Source: a virus
Length of the DNA: 29,269 nt
Strand: one strand, 5' to 3'
IMG/VR virus record: IMGVR_UViG_3300047548_000387
Span: 1-29,269 of that record
A program made the translations under genes and the position numbers. The notes below the pieces were generated by a model that searched no databases, was not told the DNA's origin, and saw only the letters and a list, made by a program, of their open reading frames with translations. This document shows, piece after piece, positions 12,168 through 20,343 of this stretch. Numbering within the stretch: position 1 is the stretch's first letter; every line of letters begins with the position of its first letter.

Positions 12168-13208
12168 ATGAGTTTAAAAGAACGACTAATTAAAAATAGT
12201 ACTATCGATCACACCGCTATCCTGACCGAATCTAAGGTGTATGGTCGCAAGGACATGATCCCGACAATCATTCCTATGATTAATGTAGCGCTGTCAGGTA
12301 AAATTGATGGTGGACTAACACCGGGGCTGACTGTACTGGCAGCACCATCAAAACACTTCAAGACAGCATTCTCTCTACTCATGGCTGCTGCTTACTTAAA
12401 GAGACATCCAGATGGTGTTATCTTGTTTTATGACTCTGAGTTTGGTACACCAGAGTCTTACTTCAGCTCCTTCGGTGTACCTCTAGAATCAGTCGTTCAT
12501 ACACCAATCACTGACATCGAACAACTTAAGTTTGATGTCATGCAACAGCTGCAAGAGATCAAGCGTGGTGATAAAGTCATGATCATCATTGACTCAGTCG
12601 GAAACTTAGCTTCAAAGAAAGAAGTAGAAGACGCTCTGAAGCAAAACTCAGCTGCAGACATGAGTCGAGCTAAACAGCTCAAGTCACTGTTCCGTATGGT
12701 CACACCACACTTGACTATCAAAGACATTCCCATGGTAGTTGTGAACCATATCTATATGACACAAGAAATGTATTCTAAGCCAGTTGTTAGCGGTGGAACT
12801 GGGATATATTATTCAGCCGACAATATCTGGATCATTGGTAGGCAACAAGATAAAGATGACAAAGAACTAAAGGGTTATCACTTCATCATCAACATTGAGA
12901 AATCACGATACGTAAAAGAAAAGTCTAAAATCCCAATCACAGTCAACTATGACTCTGGTATCAACAAGTGGTCAGGACTACTAGATCTAGCTATCGAGTC
13001 TGGTCACGTCATCAAGCCAAAAGTCGGCTGGTACGCAGTGGTCGATAAAGAGACTGGTGAGATCGGCAAGAACATGAGAGCCGCGGACATCGTAGACAAT
13101 CGTGACGTCTGGAGTCACTTACTAGAGAACACTGACTTTGCTGAGTGGATCAAGAATAAGTATACACTAGCAAACGGTGAACTCATACATGAGGAAGAAG
13201 ATGAATGA
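12168..13208 (+). CDS. uvsX: UvsX, RecA-like recombinase
   Basis: A 346-aa strand-exchange ATPase. Walker A is APSKHFKT at 59-66 (T4 UvsX has a similar GPSKSFKS). The catalytic-type Glu91 is in DSEFG, and Walker B is MIIIDS with Asp142. The central VVSGGTGIYYSADNIWIIGR region matches the DNA-binding loop area of the family. It pairs single-stranded DNA with duplex for recombination-dependent replication. GAGGA precedes the ATG at 8 bases. The acidic C-terminus (HEEEDE) is typical. The stop overlaps the next gene. Confidence 0.96.
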   Translation: MSLKERLIKNSTIDHTAILTESKVYGRKDMIPTIIPMINVALSGKIDGGLTPGLTVLAAPSKHFKTAFSLLMAAAYLKRHPDGVILFYDSEFGTPESYFSSFGVPLESVVHTPITDIEQLKFDVMQQLQEIKRGDKVMIIIDSVGNLASKKEVEDALKQNSAADMSRAKQLKSLFRMVTPHLTIKDIPMVVVNHIYMTQEMYSKPVVSGGTGIYYSADNIWIIGRQQDKDDKELKGYHFIINIEKSRYVKEKSKIPITVNYDSGINKWSGLLDLAIESGHVIKPKVGWYAVVDKETGEIGKNMRAADIVDNRDVWSHLLENTDFAEWIKNKYTLANGELIHEEEDE

Positions 13209-13458
13209 TGCTAAGTGGCTAAACACATACTACAGTAAAGATGGAAGGAAGCATGCGGTTATAAATGCCACGTCTTCTTTTATCTATGTTGAGTTTTATA
13301 CTGATGACGTCATAGTGGGTGGTATTGAAGTATCAAAAAAAAGCATTTATTATGCTCAGTCAATAGCTGAAAATTTTTGTAGTGGTATCATTCAAGTAAA
13401 GCCATGGGGGTCTAATGAAGTTCTCAAACGTAATCTTCGCCAACCTGATTCAAAATGA
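13201..13458 (+). CDS. Small protein between uvsX and the helicase gene
   Basis: This 85-aa protein starts at 13201, where GAGGAAGAAG precedes the ATG; the frame is open upstream to 13177 inside uvsX. It overlaps uvsX by 8 bases and the helicase gene by 44. The first half alternates strands (KHAVINATSSFIYVEFYTDDVIVGG), followed by a helix (KSIYYAQSIAENFCSG). T4 has gene 40 in this place, but I see no clear similarity to it. The nested layout argues for co-expression with UvsX and helicase. Confidence 0.7.
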   Translation: MNDAKWLNTYYSKDGRKHAVINATSSFIYVEFYTDDVIVGGIEVSKKSIYYAQSIAENFCSGIIQVKPWGSNEVLKRNLRQPDSK

Positions 13459-14806
13459 AGAATACAGCAGGAAAGTAGTACCATACGTCAAAGAAGAATA
13501 CTTTGAGTCTCTACCAGAAAAGACAGTATACAAACTAATCAACACTTACGTAACTAAGTATAATAAGTTCCCTACACATCAAGCACTCAAGATCGATCTC
13601 GAGAACTCCTCTCTAGAACAACGGGTGTATGACGAATGTGAGACCATAATCGCAGAGTCTCAGCAAGTCGGTGACGTGGATCAGGAATGGTTACTAGATA
13701 AGACTGAAAAGTTTTGTCAAGAACGTGCAGTCTATAACGCTATCATGGATAGTATCCAAATCCTTGATAACAAAGACAAGTTACGCACTAAGGGATCGAT
13801 CCCACAGATCTTGTCTGAAGCTCTAGCAGTCAGCTTCGATACAAACATCGGGCATGATTGGTCTGACGATGCTGATGATCGATATGAATACTATCACCGA
13901 GTAGAAGATCGTGTACCTTTTCGTCTTGAGTATCTGAATAGGATCACGAAAGGTGGTTTACCAAAAAAGACACTCAACGTGATTCTTGCTGGCACACACG
14001 TCGGTAAGAGTCTATTCATGTGTTCTACTGCTGCTAGTAACTTGCTTGATGGAAAGAACGTTCTATACATCACAATGGAGATGGCAGAAGAAGAAATTGC
14101 TCGACGTATCGACGCTAACATCTTGGACATTCCGATTGGTGAACTTGACGTTATCGATAAAGATAGTTTTGATAAACGAGTTACACGAGTAAAAAGTAAG
14201 ACTGCTGGAAAAATCATCATTAAGGAATATCCGACTTCATCTGCTGGCTCCGCTAATTTTCGTCACTTGCTCCAGGAGCTAAAGTTAAAGAAAAACTTTA
14301 TTCCAGATATCATATACATCGATTACTTAAATATTTGTGCTTCATCACGATTGAAGATGAACTCAAATATCAACAGCTACACGTATATCAAGGCTGTCGC
14401 TGAAGAGTTACGTGGTCTAGCTGTTGAGTTTAATGTGCCTATCGTCTCAGCTACTCAGACTACTCGGTCTGGCTATAGTAACAGTGACGTCGACGTGACT
14501 GATACTTCTGAGTCATTTGCTCTACCTGCAACTGCTGACTTCATGCTTGCTCTAGTAACTTCTGAAGAACTAGAATCACTTGGTCAAATCATGGCTAAAC
14601 AGTTAAAGAATCGTTATACCGACCTGGGCAAGTGCCGTCGATTTGTCTTAGGAATTGACCGAGTAAAAATGAAGCTATATGACGTCGAGGAAGATGCTCA
14701 AGACTTAGTCGATGATCGACCGGTCATGGATAAGTCAGAATTTGGTCAACGAGATAATGTCAAGAAGAAAAAGTTTGGTCTGAATGATTTTGAAGGATTC
14801 AAGTGA
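13415..14806 (+). CDS. 41: Replicative DNA helicase (T4 gp41/DnaB-like)
   Basis: A 463-aa hexameric 5'-3' helicase. An N-terminal helical domain (1-150) is followed by a RecA-like core with Walker A AGTHVGKS (192-199), the ITMEMAEEEIARRI segment (219-232) typical of DnaB H1a, and Walker B IIYIDYL with Asp303. SATQTTRSG carries the H3 Gln. Length is near T4 gp41 (475 aa). It would work with the gp61-like primase encoded at 24171 and with UvsX and polymerase. Its start lies inside the preceding small gene and its stop overlaps the next start (TGATG). Confidence 0.96.
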   Translation: MKFSNVIFANLIQNEEYSRKVVPYVKEEYFESLPEKTVYKLINTYVTKYNKFPTHQALKIDLENSSLEQRVYDECETIIAESQQVGDVDQEWLLDKTEKFCQERAVYNAIMDSIQILDNKDKLRTKGSIPQILSEALAVSFDTNIGHDWSDDADDRYEYYHRVEDRVPFRLEYLNRITKGGLPKKTLNVILAGTHVGKSLFMCSTAASNLLDGKNVLYITMEMAEEEIARRIDANILDIPIGELDVIDKDSFDKRVTRVKSKTAGKIIIKEYPTSSAGSANFRHLLQELKLKKNFIPDIIYIDYLNICASSRLKMNSNINSYTYIKAVAEELRGLAVEFNVPIVSATQTTRSGYSNSDVDVTDTSESFALPATADFMLALVTSEELESLGQIMAKQLKNRYTDLGKCRRFVLGIDRVKMKLYDVEEDAQDLVDDRPVMDKSEFGQRDNVKKKKFGLNDFEGFK

Positions 14807-14979
14807 TGGGTAATTACTTTATCAAAAGTGAAGATGGTAAGTTTCATGTGATTGAGCGTGATACTGATCAAAATATTAAGTCATACAACAACTACTGTAA
14901 AGCAAAGAAACAATGTGACTTATTAAACTCAGGAGTTGGCTTCGATGGTTGGACTCCAGCATTTATTATTAAAACTTAG
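14806..14979 (+). CDS. 57-aa protein of unknown function
   Basis: Its ATG overlaps the helicase stop (TGATG), so translation is coupled. The product (MGNYFIKSEDGKFHVIERDT...) has a beta hairpin followed by a helix (NNYCKAKKQCDLLNSG) and ends FIIKT. This strand-helix plan is common in small phage proteins. A perfect 11-bp hairpin starts at its stop codon and probably marks the end of the replication transcript. Confidence 0.68.
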   Translation: MGNYFIKSEDGKFHVIERDTDQNIKSYNNYCKAKKQCDLLNSGVGFDGWTPAFIIKT

Positions 14980-14999
14980 TAATACAATTATTACTAAGT
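14974..14999. terminator. Hairpin at the end of the helicase unit
   Basis: ACTTAGTAATA (14974-14984) pairs perfectly with TATTACTAAGT (14989-14999) around a CAAT loop. No T tract follows. Instead the last base is the first T of a TATAAATA late box. It may stop or stabilise the upstream mRNA. Confidence 0.6.
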
Positions 15000-15006
15000 A
15001 TAAATA
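14999..15006 (+). promoter_or_regulatory. T4-type late promoter box TATAAATA
   Basis: An exact TATAAATA followed by GAACAA, the same extended TATAAATAGAACAA found at 15155 and 22038. It stands just before the structured stretch 15012-15152. Confidence 0.75.
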
Positions 15007-15011
15007 GAACA

Positions 15012-15152
15012 ATGCAGCATTATACGTCAAAGAACGTAACGTGGCAAGAAGTAATAAGAAAAAGGAATAGCTGAGGCTTTAACGGTGGTGGTTCCGCTCA
15101 GCAATGCTGCCGACTCATGAAAGAGTCAGATCGAAAGGTCTGACTCTTTTTT
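15012..15152 (+). ncRNA. Candidate structured small RNA between late promoter and terminator
   Basis: GCAGCATT (15014-15021) pairs with AATGCTGC (15103-15110), and GCTGAG (15070-15075) pairs with CTCAGC (15097-15102) directly inside it. A terminator hairpin follows at once. The only ATG frame (15012-15074, 20 codons) has no ribosome site. The late box at 14999 would start a transcript of about 140 nt ending at the terminator. Known T4-like phages carry small stable RNAs, but I recognise no family. Confidence 0.55.
15121..15152 (+). terminator. Strong rho-independent terminator
   Basis: AAGAGTCAGATC-GAAA-GGTCTGACTCTT (15121-15148), a 12-bp stem with one G-T pair and a GAAA tetraloop, followed by T's to 15152. 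It separates the small-RNA cassette from the next late promoter. Confidence 0.93.
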
Positions 15153-15154
15153 GT

Positions 15155-15162
15155 TATAAATA
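15155..15162 (+). promoter_or_regulatory. T4-type late promoter box TATAAATA
   Basis: An exact TATAAATAGAACAA, 3 bases after the terminator T tract. It should drive the late block beginning with the gene at 15348. Confidence 0.8.
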
Positions 15163-15171
15163 GAACAAAAA

Positions 15172-15320
15172 ATGAAGTACATTTATATGATGATGATATT
15201 GGTAATCACAGACATTTTGCTAAATTAAAACAAGATCATCCGGGAGTTCGTTTAGTGTCTCATATCATTAAACATAATGAAAAGACCAACAAGACTAACG
15301 TTAAAACAGTGAGACATTAA
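15172..15320 (+). pseudogene. Start-less reading frame, possibly frameshifted small gene
   Basis: An open frame ending at TAA 15320 reads EVHLYDDDIGNHRHFAKLKQ, then DHPGVRLVSHIIKHNEK and a basic tail, which looks like real protein. It has no in-frame start after the TGA at 15141. The only nearby ATG (15172) is one base out of frame and stops after 18 codons. One missing A after that ATG would restore M-K-V-H-L-Y-D-D-D. It may be a decayed gene, a sequence error or a frameshifted product. No family is recognised. Confidence 0.4.
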
Positions 15321-15347
15321 CACTAAAATATAATTAGGAAAAATAAA

Positions 15348-16088
15348 ATGTCAGCTAAATCAGACGCCTATGAAAAATCTATAGCAGATTCTATCAATGC
15401 TATAAAGGGAATGAAAGCCGAAAGACCTCCTGGCGACACTTCATTATCTGATGTTTTGATAACTAAGTATATGGATAAGAATACTAGAGCTTGGGTAGAA
15501 GTTAAAATGGGTCATAGTGATAATTTATCTAACCCAAGAGTTTTTTATAAAGATAATAAGTGGCAGACCACTTATCAAACACCCGCGGCTAAAGAAGCCG
15601 TAAGAATATTGAATGAGTCTAACCAAGCAAATGATTTTTTAGAAAAAATTTCAAAATTTAGTGGTATACCGTTAAAGTCAATAAAAATTCCAACTACACA
15701 ATCTGGTCTTAAAGAAGAAGGTGCTGTTCCTTTATTTGTCATGAAAAATTATTTTTCACAACCGGGTGTAAACAGATACATCACTAATTTAGAAAATTAT
15801 AATATCGGTAAGTTAGTAACAGAGCATTATACAAAAGGTAAGAAAGAACCGGCTTATTATATGCAAGCTGGTGATGATTTCTATCTGATTTCATCGACAA
15901 ATCCATTAAAGCTAAACAGGGGTATACCATTATTAAGCGGACATGGCGACTTTAAAGTTAGAATATCTACTAGATCACAATTTTATGAAGTACAGGCTGA
16001 AATAAAAATCACAAATATGCCAAATAGCAAATATTCAGTAGCGCCAGGAACTAAAAAATCAAATCCATTTAATCAAGAAAAAAAATAA
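15348..16088 (+). CDS. PD-(D/E)XK-nuclease-like protein
   Basis: This 246-aa protein has PPGDTSLSDVLITKY (Asp30/Asp35) followed by AWVEVKMGHSDNL with Glu51-x-Lys53. Spacing and strand pattern fit the D...ExK active site of PD-(D/E)XK nucleases. Phages use this fold in holiday-junction enzymes, recombination nucleases and host-DNA degradation; the exact role here is unknown. AGGA lies 8 bases before the ATG. It is the first gene behind the late promoter at 15155 and is followed 1 base later by the ligase-like fusion gene. Similar proteins occur in marine T4-like phages as unknowns. The nuclease call is from motif and context only. Confidence 0.6.
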   Translation: MSAKSDAYEKSIADSINAIKGMKAERPPGDTSLSDVLITKYMDKNTRAWVEVKMGHSDNLSNPRVFYKDNKWQTTYQTPAAKEAVRILNESNQANDFLEKISKFSGIPLKSIKIPTTQSGLKEEGAVPLFVMKNYFSQPGVNRYITNLENYNIGKLVTEHYTKGKKEPAYYMQAGDDFYLISSTNPLKLNRGIPLLSGHGDFKVRISTRSQFYEVQAEIKITNMPNSKYSVAPGTKKSNPFNQEKK

Positions 16089-16089
16089 C

Positions 16090-18063
16090 ATGTTACTATT
16101 CTCATCATTCATTACAGAATCTCTAGATGTTGACAAATTAAAACATTTAGAACATGCGGAAGATCACATCATTCATGGCGGTGTTAATGGACTTAATCAT
16201 GCTTCTGACAATCTCCATGATCTTCATTCTTTTCTTACTGGTGGCAAGTCTAAATCAAAAGTAACCACAAAATATGATGGAAGCCCAAGTGTAGTTTACG
16301 GTATTCATCCTGAGACCAAAAAGTTCTTTGTTGGTTCCAAATCAGTCTTTAATGTTAACCCAAAGATTAACTATACACCACAAGACATAGACAAGAATCA
16401 TGGGCATGCACCAGGACTAGCTGAGAAACTAAAGCATGCATTGGAGCATCTCCCAAAAGTCATGCCAAAGGAAGGTGGCGTCTATCAGGGTGATTTCTTG
16501 TATGACAAAAATGATGTAGATGATTCTGGTGATCACTATAAATTTGCACCAAATACTATCACTTACTCAGCCCACAAAGACTCATCCCAGGGTAGAAAAA
16601 TAGCTGCGTCTAAAATTGGTTTTGTCACTCACACGAAGTACACCGGCAAGGACTTGACTAACATGAAAGCCGGGTTTGATGTGGATCATTCTAAGTTTCA
16701 ACAAGATCCAGACGTTAATCACGTGAATCCAGAAATAAAAGATGCTTCTACAGCAAGGTATAGCACAGCCATGCAGAGAAAGTATCAAGATCATATGATA
16801 CAAGCAGCCGAACATTACAAGAACACGCCGCCAGAAGCTCTAGAAAAACTCGCTACACACGACGAGCACCTGAAACCATACATCAACCAGACGGTGAGAG
16901 ACGGTACAGAACCCAACGTCAAAGACTACGTGTCACATTTGGAACAAAAAAGAAACAAAGAAGTAGATAAAGTAAAGACACCCGCGGCTAAAGACAAAAA
17001 AGCATCTACTTACGATAACCTGATCAATGACATCAAAGATAATCATAAACATTTTGAGAATACTTTTGGTATACATAAGCATCTACAAAAAGCTAAAGAC
17101 GTACTAGTCAACGCCCTAGGTAACCCGACTGAATTCAAACACACAGTCGGTGGTAAAGAAGTAAAGCCCGAAGGATTCGTGTCTATCCGAGGTGGTAAAC
17201 CGACTAAGCTAGTGGATAGAGCTGAGTTTAGTCGACTAAACTTTGCTAATAATCGTGGGCGCGGTGAGGGTGCTCCAACTGATTTGGATACGACCACTAA
17301 GCCAGAAGAACGTGACACGAAGAATCCACACGTACTAGCTTTTGGTCGCATGAATCCGCCAACTGTCGGTCACGGGGCTCTTGTTGATAAAGTAAAAGAA
17401 TTAGCTGATGCTAATAAAGCTAAACATTCTATCGTGCTGTCACACTCGCAAGATCCAGAAAAGAACCCGTTACCTGCGGACGTCAAAGTCAAGCATGCAA
17501 AAAGGATGTTTCCAAGCGCAAACATCGAAGCGGCTACGGATGAGGCACCGACGTTCATTCACCAAGCAAAGAAGCTACACAAACAAGGTGTAGACCATCT
17601 TATCATGGTCGGTGGCTCCGATCGTGTCGATGAGTATAAAAAGATACTTGATAAGTATAACGGTCCTGGTAAAGACTTTAACTTCAAGCGAATAGACGTA
17701 GTGTCAGCCGGTGAACGTGATCCAGACGCCGAAGGTGTTACTGGTATGTCTGCATCAAAGATGCGTAAACACGCGATGTCTAGAAACTTTGGTGAGTTCA
17801 AGAAGGGTATACCATCGACCGTACATCCGGAACACGCTAAAGAATTATACAACGACGTTCGTAAACACATGGATATCCCTATAGGTCCGGATACCAGTTC
17901 AGCCGCTCTATCTAAACACGCTAAGAGAGACGATGAGATAGGTGTTAAAGCTAGAAAAGAAGCCGAAAGAAGAGCGCAAGAAAAAACGACGCTCAGAGTA
18001 AAACCAAAACAATCAAAGCCCATGAAAGAAGACGTCTTGTCATTCAGGGCATTTAACGGGTAA
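16090..18063 (+). CDS. Ligase-like (KxDG) and nucleotidyltransferase fusion protein
   Basis: A 657-aa two-domain protein. The N-terminal part holds KYDGSP with Lys61, the KxDG nucleotidyl-lysine motif of nucleic-acid ligases and capping enzymes. FFVGSKS (79-85), VYQGDFLY (131-138) and SKIGFVTHTKY (173-183) stand where later ligase motifs are expected. The C-terminal part (412-595) is a Rossmann nucleotidyltransferase: FGRMNPPTVGHGAL carrying T-x-G-H, VGGSDR, and TGMSASKMR in place of the ISST-x-x-R motif, as in NMN adenylyltransferase and PPAT. The middle and C-terminus are helical and basic. I infer an enzyme that joins or modifies nucleic-acid ends, perhaps using NAD or CoA-type nucleotides made by its own second domain. 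Confidence 0.8.
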   Translation: MLLFSSFITESLDVDKLKHLEHAEDHIIHGGVNGLNHASDNLHDLHSFLTGGKSKSKVTTKYDGSPSVVYGIHPETKKFFVGSKSVFNVNPKINYTPQDIDKNHGHAPGLAEKLKHALEHLPKVMPKEGGVYQGDFLYDKNDVDDSGDHYKFAPNTITYSAHKDSSQGRKIAASKIGFVTHTKYTGKDLTNMKAGFDVDHSKFQQDPDVNHVNPEIKDASTARYSTAMQRKYQDHMIQAAEHYKNTPPEALEKLATHDEHLKPYINQTVRDGTEPNVKDYVSHLEQKRNKEVDKVKTPAAKDKKASTYDNLINDIKDNHKHFENTFGIHKHLQKAKDVLVNALGNPTEFKHTVGGKEVKPEGFVSIRGGKPTKLVDRAEFSRLNFANNRGRGEGAPTDLDTTTKPEERDTKNPHVLAFGRMNPPTVGHGALVDKVKELADANKAKHSIVLSHSQDPEKNPLPADVKVKHAKRMFPSANIEAATDEAPTFIHQAKKLHKQGVDHLIMVGGSDRVDEYKKILDKYNGPGKDFNFKRIDVVSAGERDPDAEGVTGMSASKMRKHAMSRNFGEFKKGIPSTVHPEHAKELYNDVRKHMDIPIGPDTSSAALSKHAKRDDEIGVKARKEAERRAQEKTTLRVKPKQSKPMKEDVLSFRAFNG

Positions 18064-18069
18064 ACAAAT

Positions 18070-19377
18070 ATGGCGCAGTTCAGGACCGATCAATCAAAAT
18101 TTTTACCAGACGGCAAGACTATTCATGAAGTAGTCATGCTAGGGAGTAGACTGACTGCTTCTGGTACTGCTACAGATGCTTTTGGAAGATTAAGAGTATC
18201 AAACCCGCTCACTCTGTTTGACTCATTTCATAGGTATCAAGAAAACGATAAGTTTACCACGAGTACGAGTGGGACCGCCAATACTCAGTACCAAGTGAAT
18301 GAGTCAGTGATAGACATGAACGTCGGTACTACGTCCGGTGATAAATGTTACCGTGAATCCAAGAGAGTATTCGCGTATCAGCCCGGTAAGTCACTGTTGA
18401 TCTTGAATACTTTTGTTTTCAACACCCAAAAGACTAACCTCAGACAGAGAGTCGGTTACTTTAACACAAATAACGGTGTGTTCTTTGAGAACGATGGTAC
18501 CGGTAACTACCTCGTGTTACGTAGCTACGTGACTGGGTCAGTAGTAGAGAGGAGAGTCGCTCAAGCTGACTGGAACTTCGATAAGTTTGATGGGTCTGGT
18601 CTTTCGTCACAGGCTCAACACTCGGATCATGGTAACTTAGACGTATCAAAAGCAAATATATTCTGGATAGACATAGAATGGCTCGGAGTCGGTGACGTAA
18701 GGTGTGGTTTCGTCATCGATGGACAAATGATACCGGCTCACATATTTCATAATGACAATCAAAACGTGACTACATATATGACTACGAGCATACTACCGGT
18801 TCGTTACGAGATAGAAAATACCGGTACTACTGCCACTGCGTCTAAGATGAAACAGATATGTTCATCGGTCATATCAGAGGGTGGTTACCAGCTCGAGGGT
18901 CGAGCGAGAAGCATAAGCATACCGATAACTTCACCCAAAGACTTACCGACAGCTGGTACTTTTACTCCGGTATTGTCTATACGGTTAAAAGACTCGTTCA
19001 AAGACGCGTTAGCCGTGCTGAAAGACGTAGAATTCTTTGGTGTCACCAACAACACAAGCTATCGTTACAAGATCACGATAGGAGGAGCACTCACCGGTGC
19101 ATCATGGACATCAGTTGGAAATGATTCTGCCATAGAGTATGACACGGTTGCTACTGCTATAACTGGTGGTAGAGACGCACAGATAGGATATGTTAACGTG
19201 TCAGCCGGAGCTGGTGGTGCAGCAGTAAATTTATCTAGAGAAATGTTATTTGCCTATCAACTTGAGAGAGACGGATTTGCAGCAAGTAACAATGGTATAA
19301 TAATCACTTTGTCCGGCACCGGCGCCGCCAACGGTAATGACGCAGTCGGTGCTATGACTTGGGAAGAGATAACTTAA
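18070..19377 (+). CDS. Virion structural protein (marine T4-like phage type)
   Basis: A 435-aa beta-rich, Ser/Thr/Asn/Gly-rich protein with few charged clusters. The segment AFGRLRVSNPLTLFDSFHRY (residues 39-58) is a start I recall from virion-associated proteins of cyanophages and other marine myoviruses. The C-terminus (GTGAANGNDAVGAMTWEEIT) is Gly-rich and looks solvent-exposed. It may be a fibre, neck or surface decoration protein. It starts 7 bases after the fusion gene without a clear ribosome site and is followed by a late promoter. Confidence 0.72.
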   Translation: MAQFRTDQSKFLPDGKTIHEVVMLGSRLTASGTATDAFGRLRVSNPLTLFDSFHRYQENDKFTTSTSGTANTQYQVNESVIDMNVGTTSGDKCYRESKRVFAYQPGKSLLILNTFVFNTQKTNLRQRVGYFNTNNGVFFENDGTGNYLVLRSYVTGSVVERRVAQADWNFDKFDGSGLSSQAQHSDHGNLDVSKANIFWIDIEWLGVGDVRCGFVIDGQMIPAHIFHNDNQNVTTYMTTSILPVRYEIENTGTTATASKMKQICSSVISEGGYQLEGRARSISIPITSPKDLPTAGTFTPVLSIRLKDSFKDALAVLKDVEFFGVTNNTSYRYKITIGGALTGASWTSVGNDSAIEYDTVATAITGGRDAQIGYVNVSAGAGGAAVNLSREMLFAYQLERDGFAASNNGIIITLSGTGAANGNDAVGAMTWEEIT

Positions 19378-19379
19378 TT

Positions 19380-19387
19380 TATAAATA
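19380..19387 (+). promoter_or_regulatory. T4-type late promoter box TATAAATA
   Basis: An exact TATAAATA, here followed by AAGAAAAA rather than GAACAA, 25 bases before the gene at 19412. Confidence 0.65.
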
Positions 19388-19411
19388 AAGAAAAAATTAG
19401 GAACCTAACAC

Positions 19412-19888
19412 ATGATTGATGAAAAAAGAGGATTGTGGGATAACATCCACGCTAAGAGAAAAAGAATCAAGGCTGGTTCTGGTGAACGCATGCGTAAGCC
19501 AGGTTCAAAGGGTGCACCGACAGCTGCAGATTTTAAAGCTGCAAGTGAAGAAGTAAATGTTTTATCTGTCATCAAACGTATCGTAAATGAATCTCTATAT
19601 GAATGTAATGGTAACTGCACTTGTGGCAAGAAACCACCGGTATCAGAAGCTGAGTATCAAGGTCGAAGTGTACCTCTTGGTAAACCAATGAAAGGTGATG
19701 TAAAGAAGTCCAAAGTTTATGTAAAAGATCCTAGCACAGGTAATGTAAAAAAAGTTGAGTTTGGTGATCCAAACATGAAAATAAAAAAGAATATTCCGGC
19801 TAGACGTAAATCTTTTAGAGCTAGACACCGTTGTGATAATCCTGGTCCTAGAACAAAAGCACGTTATTGGTCGTGCCGCGCTTGGTAA
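19412..19888 (+). CDS. Basic protein with conserved Cys/Arg-rich C-terminus
   Basis: A 158-aa protein with a basic N-terminus (GLWDNIHAKRKRIKAGSGER, then MRKPGSKGAPTAADF), a helix with ECNGNCTCGKK in the middle (three Cys within eight residues) and a C-terminus KSFRARHRCDNPGPRTKARY-WSCRAW. The two ends are patterns I recall from conserved proteins of marine T4-like phages with no established function. The Cys and Arg content suggests a metal-binding, nucleic-acid-binding or capsid-internal protein. TAGGAAC precedes the ATG. The Dps-like gene follows after 17 bases. Confidence 0.7.
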   Translation: MIDEKRGLWDNIHAKRKRIKAGSGERMRKPGSKGAPTAADFKAASEEVNVLSVIKRIVNESLYECNGNCTCGKKPPVSEAEYQGRSVPLGKPMKGDVKKSKVYVKDPSTGNVKKVEFGDPNMKIKKNIPARRKSFRARHRCDNPGPRTKARYWSCRAW

Positions 19889-19905
19889 TAGATTGGAAAT
19901 AAAAA

Positions 19906-20343
19906 ATGGATGATTTAATACAACAGATGAAGGTAGTGCTAGCAAGCACTTTTGCTTTTTACTTGAAAGCGCACAACTTTCATTGGAATATCGAGGGTCC
20001 TGATTTTGCTCAATATCATGGTTTTCTTGGGGATTTGTATGAAGAAGCATTTGGCGCAGTCGACATTATAGCCGAAAAAATAAGAGCATTGAATTCATAT
20101 GCGCCTGGTAGCTTATCTAGATTTTCTCAACTATCAGTCATTGATGATCAAATCAATATACCAACAGCTTTAAAGATGATAAAAGAACTAGAATTAGATA
20201 ATACAAAGCTTAAATTAGAGTTAAACAAAGCTTATAAACTAGCAGAGTCTGCTGGTGAGATTGGTCTAGCTAACTTTTTACAAGACCGAATTGATATTCA
20301 CTCTAAGCATGGTTGGATGCTTAGATCAATTGGTAAATCCTGA
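19906..20343 (+). CDS. Dps/ferritin-like protein
   Basis: This 145-aa four-helix protein has the Dps ferroxidase signature. AHNFHWNIEGPDF (His26) and YHGFL (His38) come first, then LYEEAFGAVDIIAEKIRAL with Asp53 and Glu57, at the spacing known for the inter-subunit iron site. Length is slightly below bacterial Dps (about 160 aa), and no long Lys-rich DNA-binding tail is present. Dps proteins form 12-mers that oxidise iron with hydrogen peroxide. A phage copy could protect DNA or be packaged. It lies in the late block and its stop overlaps the next start (TGATG). Confidence 0.85.
   Translation: MDDLIQQMKVVLASTFAFYLKAHNFHWNIEGPDFAQYHGFLGDLYEEAFGAVDIIAEKIRALNSYAPGSLSRFSQLSVIDDQINIPTALKMIKELELDNTKLKLELNKAYKLAESAGEIGLANFLQDRIDIHSKHGWMLRSIGKS

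Noticed and set aside
15012-15074. 20-codon peptide gene
   Set aside because: There is no ribosome site, and the stretch is better explained as part of a structured RNA.
17559-18023. 154-codon minus-strand frame inside the fusion gene
   Set aside because: It is antisense to a well-supported gene and has no ribosome site.
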